Shown here piece after piece: positions 36,539 to 45,539 of a stretch of 64,000 nucleotides of DNA. The notes below the pieces were generated by a model. The model made no database searches, was not told where the DNA came from, and saw only the letters and a program-made list of their open reading frames with translations. A program made the translations under genes and the position numbers. Every line of letters begins with the position of its first letter. The stretch's first letter is position 1. The stretch is from Acinetobacter venetianus RAG-1 = CIP 110063 (GTDB lineage Bacteria > Pseudomonadota > Gammaproteobacteria > Pseudomonadales > Moraxellaceae), in contig NZ_KB849558.1 in the NCBI RefSeq assembly GCF_000368585.1, positions 186,001 through 250,000 on the forward strand, in the 5' to 3' direction.

Positions 36539-37510
36539 TTAGTGATAGCTTGTCACACGTTCAACTTCATTTTTAGAACCAATAATGACAGGAACGCGTT
36601 GGTGTAATTCTGTCGGTTGGATTTCCATAATACGAGCACGACCTGTTGTTGAAGCACCACCAGCTTGTTCGATTAACATACTCATTGGGTTTGCTTCATA
36701 CATTAAACGTAAACGACCTGCTTTTTTAGGGTCTTTTAAATCGTAAGGATAGAGGAAGATACCACCACGGCACAAAATACGGTGAATATCGCCAACCATA
36801 CATGCAACCCAACGCATATTAAAGTCTTTTTCACGAACTGAAGTTTTACCTGCTAAAAGTTCATCAATATAACGTTTTACAGGATTTTCCCAATGGCGTT
36901 GATTCGATGCATTAATCGCAAATTCTTGCGTATCAGCTGACACCTGAACTTGTTCGGTGGTTAGTAGATAGGTTTGTGTTACTGGATCTAATGTAAAGAA
37001 CACTACGCCAGCACCAACAGTAAGTGCCAACATTGTTGATGGACCGTATAATACGTAACCTGCAGCAACTTGTTCTATGCCAGCTTGCATGAAGTCATTA
37101 GATTGAGTTATGGCATTTTTTGCTGGCAAGATTGAGAAGATTGTGCCTACACACATATTAATGTCGATGTTGCTTGAACCATCTAATGGATCAAATAACA
37201 CGAGGTATTTACCATTTTCTTGTGCAGGTGTGAAATCATCTAATTCTTCAGACGCTAAACCGCCAACTTGAGGATGTACCTTTAAAGCATCAATTAAATA
37301 ATCATTAGAAATAACATCTAATTTCTTTTGAGTTTCGCCTTGAACATTTTCATTACCAGCACTGCCCAAAATACCTGCTAAGGCACCTTTTTGTAATGCC
37401 TGATCAATTGTCTTACAAGTGTCTGCAATTGTTTCGATGACTTGTGCCAACTCTGGTGTCAAATTCCCATTTTGTTGTTCTAGATATTGGGACAAGGTAA
37501 GGTTTGACAT
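36539..37510 (-). CDS. fbp: Class I fructose-1,6-bisphosphatase
   Basis: A 323-residue gluconeogenic enzyme that dephosphorylates fructose-1,6-bisphosphate. The lithium-sensitive phosphatase motif [10 protein letters not shown] begins at residue 107 and provides metal ligands with upstream ASEELDD. The substrate region [19 protein letters not shown] and [19 protein letters not shown] are characteristic. I use the ATG at 37510 ([10 protein letters not shown]); the frame opens ten codons earlier. Acinetobacter lacks a classical upper glycolysis, so this enzyme is central for growth on organic acids. Monocistronic. Confidence 0.96.
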   Translation of the reverse strand: MSNLTLSQYLEQQNGNLTPELAQVIETIADTCKTIDQALQKGALAGILGSAGNENVQGETQKKLDVISNDYLIDALKVHPQVGGLASEELDDFTPAQENGKYLVLFDPLDGSSNIDINMCVGTIFSILPAKNAITQSNDFMQAGIEQVAAGYVLYGPSTMLALTVGAGVVFFTLDPVTQTYLLTTEQVQVSADTQEFAINASNQRHWENPVKRYIDELLAGKTSVREKDFNMRWVACMVGDIHRILCRGGIFLYPYDLKDPKKAGRLRLMYEANPMSMLIEQAGGASTTGRARIMEIQPTELHQRVPVIIGSKNEVERVTSYH

Positions 37511-37687
37511 AATTGAATAGCTCCGATTTAGCCGCGTCAAAAAATTGATAAAACAATGCGGCTATTTTAGATGAGAACGCTCGAAAATAAAAATTATCTT
37601 ACTTTATTTATGTTGCTTTTATGATTACAAGCGACAGATTACATGCTATGTTGATCGCATACTAGACAGGAAGTTTGGAGAGCACAG

Positions 37688-37882
37688 ATGTCGACTAAGA
37701 ATTTTGACGCTACCCCAACGCCAAGTGAGCCAATTAGCTTAGAAAAGATTTCTAAAGAAAATGTGCAAGAGGCGTGGAAAGAGTACGAATCAAAGCCTGA
37801 ATATAAAGAGTTTAATAAACACGATATGATTGAGTCGATGCAGCCATCTGATAAAAAAGATGATGAAGAATCTCAAACATAA
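37688..37882 (+). CDS. Small acidic conserved protein (64 residues)
   Basis: A 64-residue polar protein rich in Glu, Lys, Ser and Pro, with no hydrophobic segment. A good GGAGAG ribosome site lies 6 bp before the ATG and a strong terminator follows at once, so it is a stand-alone transcription unit. The central EAWKEYESKPEYKEFNKHDM is probably helical and the ends look disordered. I do not recognise a family. Confidence 0.7.
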   Translation: MSTKNFDATPTPSEPISLEKISKENVQEAWKEYESKPEYKEFNKHDMIESMQPSDKKDDEESQT

Positions 37883-37911
37883 AAAATGCTCACGATATGT
37901 GAGCATTTTTA
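37881..37911. terminator. Bidirectional terminator between the small acidic gene and pal
   Basis: AAAAATGCTCAC (37882-37893) and GTGAGCATTTTT (37899-37910) form a 12-bp perfect stem around GATAT with built-in A/T runs. Confidence 0.92.
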
Positions 37912-37929
37912 TTTGAAGCTAAATCATTA

Positions 37930-38496
37930 TTATTTTAATAATGGTGGTACTGCTTCGTAGTTGATTTCCACACGACGGTTTTCTTTCCAAGCTGCTTCAT
38001 TGTGACCTGTATTAACAGGTGCTTCTTTACCATAGCTCACAGCTTCAAGTTGCTGTGGATTTACACCATTGGTAATCAAGAAGCTTTCTACAGCTTTTGC
38101 ACGACGCTCACCAAGTGCCATATTGTATTCACGAGTACCACGTTCATCAGTGTGGCCTGTTAAAGCAACTTTTGAGTTGGCATTTGCAACTAAGAATTGA
38201 GCATGTGCTTGTAGTGTTTGATAGTCTTCATTTGATAAATCACTACTGTCATAGTCGAAATGAACAACACGTTTAGCTAAAAATGCTTTATTTGCAGCAG
38301 TAACACCTTTAGAAGATGCACCAGCTAGATTTTGTGCATTTAATGCAGCATCTTCGCTTAAACCTTCTGTGCTTACAGTAGTTGAACCATTTGGTGTATT
38401 ACCAGTTGTGATTTCAGCAGCTGGTTTACGGCTTGCACATCCTGTAAATACAAGCGTTGCAGCAATAAGTGGAAGTGTTAAATATTTAATATTCAT
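37930..38496 (-). CDS. pal: Peptidoglycan-associated lipoprotein Pal
   Basis: A 188-residue outer-membrane lipoprotein. Lipobox LVFTGC with the lipidated Cys at residue 20 is followed by a disordered linker and an OmpA-like peptidoglycan-binding domain (about 75-185) with HFDYDSSDLS and the diaminopimelate-binding TGHTDERGTREYNMALGERRA. It ties the outer membrane to the cell wall and binds TolB. Start at 38496 behind GGAGA. It is the last gene of the tol-pal cluster, 22 bp after tolB. Confidence 0.96.
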   Translation of the reverse strand: MNIKYLTLPLIAATLVFTGCASRKPAAEITTGNTPNGSTTVSTEGLSEDAALNAQNLAGASSKGVTAANKAFLAKRVVHFDYDSSDLSNEDYQTLQAHAQFLVANANSKVALTGHTDERGTREYNMALGERRAKAVESFLITNGVNPQQLEAVSYGKEAPVNTGHNEAAWKENRRVEINYEAVPPLLK

Positions 38497-38518
38497 TTGA
38501 ATCTCCAATCGATTGAAT

Positions 38519-39805
38519 TTATTTTGGTGCCCAAGCTGGTTCTCGAACTTCGCCTTGTTCGCTTGGCAAGTTCATACGGAAACGACCATCTGTTGACATG
38601 ATTGATAACAGGCCACGATTACCTTCACGCGTTGCATAAACCACCATTTGTCCATTTGGTGAGAAGCTTGGTGATTCGTCTAGACTTGTTGGGGTTAAGA
38701 TATTTGTGATGCCTGTATTAATATCTTGAATCGCAACTTTGTAATTGCTGCCGCTAGGTCGATGAACAAGTGCAATTTTTTTGCCATCAGCACTCAATGT
38801 ACCTCGTGCATTGAACGCACCTTTGAATGTAAGTCGTTTAACTGATCCATCATCAAAACTATAACGATAAATTTGTGGAGAGCCACCACGGTCAGAGGTA
38901 AAAATAAATGATTTTCCATCTGGTGCGTAACGTGCTTCAGTATCAATCGCTGAGTCCGTAGTCATTCGTTTTACTTGGCGAGTTCCTAAATCCATTTGAT
39001 AGATTTCTGGGTTTCCATGCATAGATGCTGTGAAGAGCATAGACTTGCCATCTGGAGAGAAACTTGGTGCGCCGTTCAAACCACGGAAACTCGCTAAAAC
39101 CTCTCTTTCACCCGTTGCTAAATCTTGCATATAAATTGCAGGGCGTTTGGTTTCAAATGAGACATAAGCAATTTTCTTGGCATCAGGTGACCATGTCGGT
39201 GACAGAATAGGATCGCGTGATGAAAGTACAGTTTTCGGCTGTTCGCCATCTGTATCAGCAATTTGTAATGTATAGCGTTGAGCTGGAGTCGCTTGATTTC
39301 TTAATACATAAGCAATACGACCGCTGAAGTCGCCTGCAATGCCAGTTAATGCTTGATAAATTGCATCACTGATCATGTGACCCGCTTGGCGTACTCTTGA
39401 GTTTGGAACTGTTAACACTTCGTTGAGTAAGTATTGACGTTTTTGTACATCGTATAACTGGTAATGGACTTCAAAAGAGTTTCCAGTAATTGGCTTAAGT
39501 TGACCAACGACAACATAAGGAACGCCAGCACTTTGCCAATTTTCCGCTTGAATTTGATTGAGTTGTGCAGTCGCAGGAAGATTTTGTGATGCACTTGTAA
39601 AACGACCTGAACGATTTAAGTCGTTTTCAATGATGGGGTAGAGCGCATTATTGTCATTACCAAAAGGAACGATTGCAATCTTTGGTGCTTGTTCGGGTGC
39701 CTTAGCAATTTCTAGGTGTAATTGTGCAAAGGTCGTGGCTGGTACAGTTAAGCTAAGCGCTGTAAGAACTGCCAAAGAAATAAGATGTCTACGCGTATTT
39801 TCCAT
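38519..39805 (-). CDS. tolB: Tol-Pal system periplasmic protein TolB
   Basis: A 428-residue periplasmic protein. The signal peptide is cleaved near residue 27 (VPATTFA), then an N-terminal domain that contacts TolA (about 30-165) and a six-bladed beta-propeller (about 170-425) with repeated S-P-x-W-S-P-D-G/A-K blades (SPTWSPDAKKIAYVS, APSFSPDGKSMLFT, EARYAPDGKSFIFT, SPSFSPNGQMVVYA). It cycles between Pal and TolA during division. It is separated from tolA by a 99-bp spacer with a hairpin. Confidence 0.96.
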   Translation of the reverse strand: MENTRRHLISLAVLTALSLTVPATTFAQLHLEIAKAPEQAPKIAIVPFGNDNNALYPIIENDLNRSGRFTSASQNLPATAQLNQIQAENWQSAGVPYVVVGQLKPITGNSFEVHYQLYDVQKRQYLLNEVLTVPNSRVRQAGHMISDAIYQALTGIAGDFSGRIAYVLRNQATPAQRYTLQIADTDGEQPKTVLSSRDPILSPTWSPDAKKIAYVSFETKRPAIYMQDLATGEREVLASFRGLNGAPSFSPDGKSMLFTASMHGNPEIYQMDLGTRQVKRMTTDSAIDTEARYAPDGKSFIFTSDRGGSPQIYRYSFDDGSVKRLTFKGAFNARGTLSADGKKIALVHRPSGSNYKVAIQDINTGITNILTPTSLDESPSFSPNGQMVVYATREGNRGLLSIMSTDGRFRMNLPSEQGEVREPAWAPK

Positions 39806-39856
39806 AATTACAATTACTTGAGCTGGTGTTTTGAGACAGTTGATTATTTAACATAC

Positions 39857-39894
39857 TTAACATGCTTTCGGCTATTAAAAACGAAGCATGTTAA
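39857..39894 (-). promoter_or_regulatory. Hairpin between tolA and tolB
   Basis: TTAACATGCTTTCG (39857-39870) pairs with CGAAGCATGTTAA (39882-39894) over 13 bp with one bulged base; loop of 11 nt. No U run follows on the minus strand, so it is more likely an mRNA processing or stability element than a terminator. It could set different levels of TolQRA and TolB-Pal. Confidence 0.5.
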
Positions 39895-39904
39895 CTATTC
39901 ATTA

Positions 39905-41197
39905 CTATTTTGCTGTGAAACTTGAAGTAAAGCTTCTTGCCTCACGACGAGCATCTGGATCTTGAGGCATCGGATATGGAGCAGCGGCTCGAACGGCAGC
40001 TTCAATACTAGCTTTCATGTCTGGATCTGATGAATTTACAATAACAGACATAACAGCACCGCTATCATTAAGAGTTACACGAGCTGTAGCTTTCTGACCA
40101 GATGAGCTCATTGGAATATTCCAAGTACGATAGATTTTCTTTTCAAAATCTTGCTTTGCTGTCGATGCAATTCGTTTAGCTTCCGCTTTTTTCTGTGCAG
40201 CATCTTGTTCAGCTTTTTTCGCAGCAGCAGCTTTTTCTTCTGCATCAGCTTTAGCTTTGGTCTCTGCATCGGCTTTACGTTTAGCTTCTGCATCGGCTTT
40301 ACGTTTAGCTTCTGCATCAGCCTTAGCTTTGGCATCCGCATCAGCTTTGCGTTTAGCGTCTGCATTAGCCTTAGCTTTGGCATCCGCATCAGCTTTTCGT
40401 TTAGCATCAGCATCGGCTTTACGTTTAGCTTCTGCTTCAGCTTTGCGTTTAGCGTCTGCATTAGCCTTAGCTTTGGCATCAGCATCGGCTTTACGTTTAG
40501 CCTCTGCGTCAGCTTTTCGTTTGGCATCTGCATCGGCTTTTCGTTTGGCATCTGCATCGGCTTTTCGTTTAGCTTCCGCATCAGCTTTGCGCTTGGCATC
40601 TTGCTGAGCTTGTAACTTTGCATTTTCTGCAGCTTTCTGTTGCTGCTTCAATTTGGCATCTTGTTCAGCTTTTTGGCGTGCTTTAGCATCAGCTTCCGCT
40701 TTTTGATCAGCTCTGCGTTTAGCATCTGCATCCGATTTAGCTTTAGCATCTGCCTTTTGTTTGGCTTCTGATTCATCACGTTGCTTTTGTGCCTGAGCTT
40801 CAGCAAGTTTGCGTTGCTCTTCAATTTTTTTAGCACGAGCAGCTTCATCAGCATTACTTTTTTGTTCGGCTAACTTTTCTTGCTCAGCTTTTTGTTGTTC
40901 CAAATTTGGTTGTTGAGTCGTTGGTTTAGGCGGTACGACAGGAATATTTTCTGGCAAGGTTTGATCGACAATCTGACTTTGCACTTCATTTGCTTGGTTT
41001 TCTGCAGAAGCTTGTTCATCATTAATTTGAGGAAGATCTTCGGGTTTTACTAAAACTGTTGTCAGTTTTTTTGGCTGCTCAGGTGGTTTGCTCAAGCCTA
41101 AAAAAAGCAAGCCAACAATCGCGATTGCATGAACACCGAGTGTGAAACCCAGTGCAATCGCATTTTGCTTAAATGGAGGCTCTTGAATTTTTTTCAT
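39905..41197 (-). CDS. tolA: Tol-Pal system protein TolA
   Basis: A 430-residue protein linking the inner-membrane TolQR motor to TolB and Pal. One N-terminal helix (about 14-34, LGFTLGVHAIAIVGLLFLGL) is followed by a Pro/Gln-rich stretch and a very long helical domain II (about 100-335) of Ala/Lys/Asp/Glu tandem units of the kind AEAKRKADADAK. Domain III (about 345-430) is the compact TolA C-terminal fold (YRTWNIPMSSSGQKATARVT). It forms an operon with tolR, 3 bp upstream. Confidence 0.93.
   Translation of the reverse strand: MKKIQEPPFKQNAIALGFTLGVHAIAIVGLLFLGLSKPPEQPKKLTTVLVKPEDLPQINDEQASAENQANEVQSQIVDQTLPENIPVVPPKPTTQQPNLEQQKAEQEKLAEQKSNADEAARAKKIEEQRKLAEAQAQKQRDESEAKQKADAKAKSDADAKRRADQKAEADAKARQKAEQDAKLKQQQKAAENAKLQAQQDAKRKADAEAKRKADADAKRKADADAKRKADAEAKRKADADAKAKANADAKRKAEAEAKRKADADAKRKADADAKAKANADAKRKADADAKAKADAEAKRKADAEAKRKADAETKAKADAEEKAAAAKKAEQDAAQKKAEAKRIASTAKQDFEKKIYRTWNIPMSSSGQKATARVTLNDSGAVMSVIVNSSDPDMKASIEAAVRAAAPYPMPQDPDARREARSFTSSFTAK
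40250..40610. repeat. Tandem repeats encoding TolA domain II
   Basis: Degenerate tandem units of 24-36 bp encode (A-E/D-A-K-R/A-K-A-D/N)n. Synonymous changes (GCATCGGCTTTACGTTTAGC and close variants) show that the protein pattern, not the DNA, is maintained. Such repeats can expand or shrink by recombination or slippage. Confidence 0.8.
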
Positions 41198-41200
41198 AGC

Positions 41201-41653
41201 TTATTTTAATGGCTCTGTAAGTAAACCAACTTGTGTTAAACCTGCTTCTTGCAAACTTGCCATGAGCGATACAACTTCGCCGTAAGGGCGTGTCTTATCA
41301 CCATTTACCAATACAGTTAGTTGTTTGTTGTCTTGTTCAGCTTGCTTTTGAGCATCGCTTAGGACTGTTTCAAGTTGTTCTAGCGATAGGGGTTCACTAT
41401 CCTTGTATTCTTGATACTGTAGATAAATATTTCCATCTTTTCCAATCGTTACCATTGCAGGCATATCTTTTGATTCGATTGGATGATTATTTGCTTGCGG
41501 CAAATCTACTTTAATTCCACTGGTGATCATTGGTGCCGTAACCATGAAAATGACAAGGAGCACCAACATGACGTCAATATAAGGAACGACGTTCATATCA
41601 CTTTTAAGTGGTTTTTTGATACGTTCAAAACGTCCTGAGCGCTGAATTGCCAT
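41201..41653 (-). CDS. tolR: Tol-Pal system protein TolR
   Basis: A 150-residue ExbD/TolR protein with one inner-membrane helix (about 25-43, YIDVMLVLLVIFMVTAPMI); the first Asp of this helix (D27 in YIDVML) is the proton-carrying residue of the motor. The periplasmic domain follows and resembles ExbD. Its ATG overlaps the tolQ stop by one base. It works with TolQ to convert proton motive force into movement of TolA. Confidence 0.95.
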   Translation of the reverse strand: MAIQRSGRFERIKKPLKSDMNVVPYIDVMLVLLVIFMVTAPMITSGIKVDLPQANNHPIESKDMPAMVTIGKDGNIYLQYQEYKDSEPLSLEQLETVLSDAQKQAEQDNKQLTVLVNGDKTRPYGEVVSLMASLQEAGLTQVGLLTEPLK

Positions 41654-42351
41654 TATGCATCTTCCTGTGTCGTTCCAATTGACTGACGTTGTAGAAGAGC
41701 AACCATTTCTTCTGCAAATAATGCGCGATCAGAATAGATAGATTCGCCTTTTGCAGTGCAATGGTTAAATGCAAGTACTGCTGGAATTGCTGCAAAAAGA
41801 CCAATTGCGGTTGCGATTAAAGCTTCTGCAATACCAGGGGCAACAGTGGCTAAAGTCACTTGATCAACGGCTGCCAGACCGATAAAGGCATTCATAATGC
41901 CCCAAACTGTTCCAAACAAACCGATATAAGGGGCAACTGAACCGATACTTGCGAGAGCACCCAAGCCTTGTTCTAAACCACCTTGATCGCGGCTTAAACC
42001 AACACGAAGGATGCGTTCAGTACCTTCAATGGTTTGGTTAGTATCAGCTTTACGTTTTTGAAGTTTGAAAAACTCACCTAAACCTTGATAGAAGATATCT
42101 TCTAAACCACGACGTTTAGAGTTGAGTTGAGCATTGTTATATAACGTATTTAATTCGGCACCTGACCAGAACATTTTTTGAAAATGTTCATCCTCTTGGC
42201 CTGCTTTCTTGAAACCCATATGCAATTTGGCAATTAAATACCAGCTATAAATCGATGCGAGTAATAAGATCAGCATAACCAGTTGTACAACAGGGCTTGC
42301 TTGTAAAATCAAATCAGAAATATGCAGGGAAGATTCTAGGTTAGTTGCCAT
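41653..42351 (-). CDS. tolQ: Tol-Pal system protein TolQ
   Basis: A 232-residue MotA/TolQ/ExbB channel protein with three membrane helices: about 18-38 (VVQLVMLILLLASIYSWYLI), 135-160 (VAPYIGLFGTVWGIMNAFIG) and 170-192 (GIAEALIATAIGLFAAIPAV). The family signature GLFGTVWGIM and the LIATAIGLFAAIPAVL helix are intact. It forms the proton-driven motor with TolR. The gene follows ybgC by 25 bp on the minus strand. Confidence 0.96.
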   Translation of the reverse strand: MATNLESSLHISDLILQASPVVQLVMLILLLASIYSWYLIAKLHMGFKKAGQEDEHFQKMFWSGAELNTLYNNAQLNSKRRGLEDIFYQGLGEFFKLQKRKADTNQTIEGTERILRVGLSRDQGGLEQGLGALASIGSVAPYIGLFGTVWGIMNAFIGLAAVDQVTLATVAPGIAEALIATAIGLFAAIPAVLAFNHCTAKGESIYSDRALFAEEMVALLQRQSIGTTQEDA

Positions 42352-42376
42352 AAGTTGCTGTGCCGAAAGTTTATTT

Positions 42377-42784
42377 TTAGTCCTGTGCTAATTCTTTTTG
42401 AATCAGATCACGAATTTCCTCAGGTAGTCTACGTGGCATTAATTCTTTATTCAAACATGCCAACGTTACCTCACCTGAAGCCAGCAAGATTTCACCACGA
42501 TAAATATTTTGTTGCAACACAAATGATGCTGCTTTACACGAAATAACACGTGCTGTAACGGTAATTAAATCATCCATTAATATTGGGCGTACATATTTGA
42601 CTTGAATTTGATGAACAACGAAGTTGTAGTCTTGTTGATGCCAGTAGTGATCAACACCCGCTGCGCGTAGCCATTCAGTACGTGCACGCTCCATAAAGCG
42701 GATATGATTGGCATGGTAAACAATACCGCCTGCATCAGTGTCTTCGATATAAACGCGAATATTGAACTCAAAATGATTTGCCAT
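42377..42784 (-). CDS. ybgC: Tol-Pal-associated acyl-CoA thioesterase YbgC
   Basis: A 135-residue hot-dog-fold 4-hydroxybenzoyl-CoA thioesterase family member. The active-site region YIEDTDAGGIVYHANHIRFMERARTEWL-type is seen as its parts: the catalytic Asp in EDTDAGG (about 13-19) and YHANH (about 23-27). It heads the ybgC-tolQRAB-pal operon as in E. coli, where it hydrolyses short-chain acyl-CoA and may link lipid metabolism to the Tol system. Confidence 0.94.
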   Translation of the reverse strand: MANHFEFNIRVYIEDTDAGGIVYHANHIRFMERARTEWLRAAGVDHYWHQQDYNFVVHQIQVKYVRPILMDDLITVTARVISCKAASFVLQQNIYRGEILLASGEVTLACLNKELMPRRLPEEIRDLIQKELAQD

Positions 42785-42883
42785 CTCTTTTACCTATTGG
42801 TTTCGTACTGGGAGCAATGAGGGAATGATAAGATCTCGATGAGACTAAAGAAATAGTAATAAATAACATATTCTTGGTGCTGA

Positions 42884-42912
42884 TAAAAAAAGCCCTAACA
42901 AGTTGAGGGCTT
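42884..42912 (-). terminator. Terminator of the lipoprotein gene at 42936-43829
   Basis: On the minus strand AAGCCCT and AGGGCTT (42890-42896 and 42906-42912) flank a 9-nt loop, followed by seven T. It separates this gene from the ybgC-tol operon. Confidence 0.85.
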
Positions 42913-42935
42913 CTTCAAAAAGAAATAAATAATCT

Positions 42936-43829
42936 TTATTCTAAGTCAGACCATTCAATCGTTTTAGGATATCCAGCCACTGTGATTCCATCGGCATAAG
43001 CTCGAATGAGCGCTTTGTAATTGCTCGTATTCGAAATCTTAATTGAATTTTTCACATTATTCGTATCTTCAATTACGATATCTGCTGAATTAGGGTAGAA
43101 AGCAATTTTATCATTAATGTTTTCAAATCTAATATCACTTTTGAAATTCACAGAGAAGATTTTGTTGTCTGGATCTCCTTCGACATTTCCTTGACTAGTT
43201 ACTGTCAGATTGTTTACGTTGAGTTGATAGTTGTTAGCAATTAGTTGGTTCGATTCCTTTGTTTCGTTATCAAAAACATTAAAAGTCATTTTTTTAATTT
43301 GGTATTGAGCATTGTTATAACTGTATTTGCTGATAATACTGCCATTATAAGTAATAGTATCATTATTTGAAGGCGTGATTTTGAAGTTTTTTAGCGTAGT
43401 CTCATAACGGCCTGAATCTGTATAAAGTGTTTCTTTACTGTTTACTGATCCAGAAATAGTTATAACTCGTAACTGTGTAATGATGCTGTCGTCATTGGCA
43501 TAATCTAGAAATGAGCATTTATTAAATGTAATGCTCTTATCGCTATTTTTTGTATACGATCCATCCGAACATTTAAAGTTATTATTAGCATAAATACCGT
43601 AATAGAGACTTTCAGCAAACTCAGTACCAATTAATAAGATGTTGTTTTGATCTTGAGATAAATTTGTTATTGGTTCATAAATTGATTCAATTGTCTCTGC
43701 TTTGGTGTAGTCTACTTTTTCTTTGCTTTGAAAAGAGTTTTCATTATTGTTGCTATCACTCCCACCACCGCAAGCTGTTAATAATACAATGCTACTATAA
43801 AATGTTGTTGTTAATAACTTATTTTTCAT
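42936..43829 (-). CDS. Lipoprotein of unknown function (297 residues)
   Basis: Signal peptide with lipobox VLLTAC; Cys20 would be lipidated and is followed by GGGSDSNNN, a flexible linker typical of outer-membrane lipoproteins. The rest is Asn/Ser/Thr-rich with alternating beta-strand patterns (about 90-290). I recognise no family. The base composition is more AT-rich than the neighbours and it sits alone between the tol and ruvAB operons, each side closed by hairpins, so a strain-variable accessory gene is possible. Confidence 0.75.
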   Translation of the reverse strand: MKNKLLTTTFYSSIVLLTACGGGSDSNNNENSFQSKEKVDYTKAETIESIYEPITNLSQDQNNILLIGTEFAESLYYGIYANNNFKCSDGSYTKNSDKSITFNKCSFLDYANDDSIITQLRVITISGSVNSKETLYTDSGRYETTLKNFKITPSNNDTITYNGSIISKYSYNNAQYQIKKMTFNVFDNETKESNQLIANNYQLNVNNLTVTSQGNVEGDPDNKIFSVNFKSDIRFENINDKIAFYPNSADIVIEDTNNVKNSIKISNTSNYKALIRAYADGITVAGYPKTIEWSDLE

Positions 43830-43847
43830 TTCGACCCTTAATAAAAT

Positions 43848-43893
43848 AATGAAGCAATTAGAATAATCTGTATATTATTTTAATTGCTTCATT
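43848..43893 (-). terminator. Long palindrome after ruvB
   Basis: AATGAAGCAATTAGAATAAT and its near-perfect complement (43848-43867 and 43874-43893) pair over 20 positions with one mismatch around CTGTAT. On the minus strand it follows the ruvB stop and ends in ATTTTATT. Probable terminator of the dgt-ruvAB operon; it also precedes the lipoprotein start by only 18 bp, so it may double as an operator. Confidence 0.65.
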
Positions 43894-43925
43894 ATAGAAA
43901 GTATTTTATTAAGAATGTTTTTATA

Positions 43926-44921
43926 TTATTCAGGGGGAGTCATACCAAATTGTAAATAAGCTATATTAGTAGCAATACGACCACGGGCCGTACGCATCAC
44001 ATAACCTTGTTGAATGAGATAAGGTTCGATGACATCTTCTAATGTACCGCTATCTTCAGCCATCGCTGCTGCTAAAGCTTCAACACCTGTCGGGCGACCC
44101 TCAAAACGCTCAAGTAACATACTCAGATAGCGTCGATCTAAGGTATCTAAACCCATTTTGTCAACATTGAGCATATCTAAAGCGCGTTGAGCCATGTCTT
44201 GTGTCACTTCACCAGTGCCTTTAACTTGGGCATAGTCGCGGACACGACGGAGTAGACGATTTGCAATACGTGGTGTACCGCGTGAGCGACGTGCAATTTC
44301 CATTGAACCATCATGAGTAATAGGTACATCCATGAGGTTTGCCGAACGTGTGACAATGTGAGTTAAATCTTCGACAGAATAAAACTCTAAACGTTGTACG
44401 ATCCCAAAACGATCACGTAAAGGTGAGGTGAGTAGACCTGCACGAGTCGTTGCCGCAACGAGTGTAAATGGCGGTAAATCGAGCTTAATTGAGCGAGCCG
44501 CTGGACCTTCGCCGATCATGATGTCGAGCTGATAGTCTTCCATTGCGGGATAGAGAATTTCTTCAATCACAGGTGAAAGACGATGAATTTCATCAATAAA
44601 TAAAACATCACCTTCTTCTAAATTGGTCAGCATGGCTGCTAAATCACCAGCACGCTCTAAGACAGGGCCAGAAGTTGATTTAAGATTTCCACCCATTTCA
44701 CGTGCGATAATATTTGCGAGTGTCGTTTTACCTAAACCTGGTGGGCCAAAGATCAATGTATGGTCTAGCGCTTCGCCACGACCACGAGCTGCACCGATGA
44801 AGATTTCCATTTGCTCACGAACCACAGGTTGACCAATATAATCAGCCAATGACGTCGGGCGAATGGCGCGATCAAAATGATCTTCGGGTTTTTCTGTTCC
44901 ACTAATAAGACGATCTTGCAT
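43926..44921 (-). CDS. ruvB: Holliday junction branch migration ATPase RuvB
   Basis: A 331-residue AAA+ motor that drives branch migration of Holliday junctions with RuvA. Walker [10 protein letters not shown] is at residues 59-67, Walker [11 protein letters not shown] at about 106-115, sensor 1 LVAATTRAG at about 153, and the arginine finger in SPLRDRFG. The C-terminal winged helix (about 255-331) ends with [15 protein letters not shown]. It follows ruvA by 4 bp. Confidence 0.97.
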   Translation of the reverse strand: MQDRLISGTEKPEDHFDRAIRPTSLADYIGQPVVREQMEIFIGAARGRGEALDHTLIFGPPGLGKTTLANIIAREMGGNLKSTSGPVLERAGDLAAMLTNLEEGDVLFIDEIHRLSPVIEEILYPAMEDYQLDIMIGEGPAARSIKLDLPPFTLVAATTRAGLLTSPLRDRFGIVQRLEFYSVEDLTHIVTRSANLMDVPITHDGSMEIARRSRGTPRIANRLLRRVRDYAQVKGTGEVTQDMAQRALDMLNVDKMGLDTLDRRYLSMLLERFEGRPTGVEALAAAMAEDSGTLEDVIEPYLIQQGYVMRTARGRIATNIAYLQFGMTPPE

Positions 44922-44925
44922 AAAG

Positions 44926-45531
44926 TTACTTCATCATTGATTTAAGCGCAGCACGAATAATATCGGCAGATTCAGTATGATCTGCTTTTACGGCAGCAAC
45001 CGCTTTTTGTGCTTCCGCAGGTTTATAGCCTAAAGATTGTAAAGCGGCTTCAGCTTCAGCAACAGGTGAATTTGCCATAAATTGTATTTGAGTTGCAGTG
45101 GTATTTGTTGTGCTGCTTGTGGTTTGAGCCAATGCTTTGAAACGATCTCGTAGCTCAATCATTAAACGTTCAGCTGTTTTTTTACCAACACCCGGAACTT
45201 TAACGAGTGTATTAAGATCATCGTGCTCAATCGTATGGATGAGTAGTTCTACACTTAATGTTGATAGAATTCCTAATGCCATTTTTGGCCCAACACCATT
45301 CACTTTGAGTAGTGTACGGAAAATAGTTTTCTCTTGCGAATCAATAAAACCGTAAAGTTGTTGAGCATCTTCCCGAACAACTAAATGCGTCCATAGCGTG
45401 ACTTTCTGTCCTTTTTGTAATTGGCAAAATGTCGAAAGAGGTGTGTCGATTTCATAACCCACACCATTTACATTGAGTAATACTGTTGGGGCTTCTAAGG
45501 CAAACACTTCGCCAATTAAACATCCGATCAT
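44926..45531 (-). CDS. ruvA: Holliday junction branch migration protein RuvA
   Basis: A 201-residue tetrameric junction-binding protein. The N-terminal OB domain ([22 protein letters not shown]) is followed by two helix-hairpin-helix motifs ([16 protein letters not shown] and [16 protein letters not shown]), and domain III (about 155-200) contacts RuvB. I use the ATG at 45531, which matches other RuvA proteins; a GTG four codons earlier overlaps the upstream stop (GTGA) and could support coupled initiation. No LexA-type box is expected or seen. Confidence 0.95.
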   Translation of the reverse strand: MIGCLIGEVFALEAPTVLLNVNGVGYEIDTPLSTFCQLQKGQKVTLWTHLVVREDAQQLYGFIDSQEKTIFRTLLKVNGVGPKMALGILSTLSVELLIHTIEHDDLNTLVKVPGVGKKTAERLMIELRDRFKALAQTTSSTTNTTATQIQFMANSPVAEAEAALQSLGYKPAEAQKAVAAVKADHTESADIIRAALKSMMK

Positions 45532-45539
45532 CGAGTCTT

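Noticed and set aside
40108-40623. Long ORFs antisense and frame-shifted to tolA (171, 154 and 116 residues)
   Set aside because: They arise from the low-complexity repeat DNA of tolA domain II; their products are monotonous Met/Leu/Lys or Ser/Phe/Ala repeats and have no ribosome sites.
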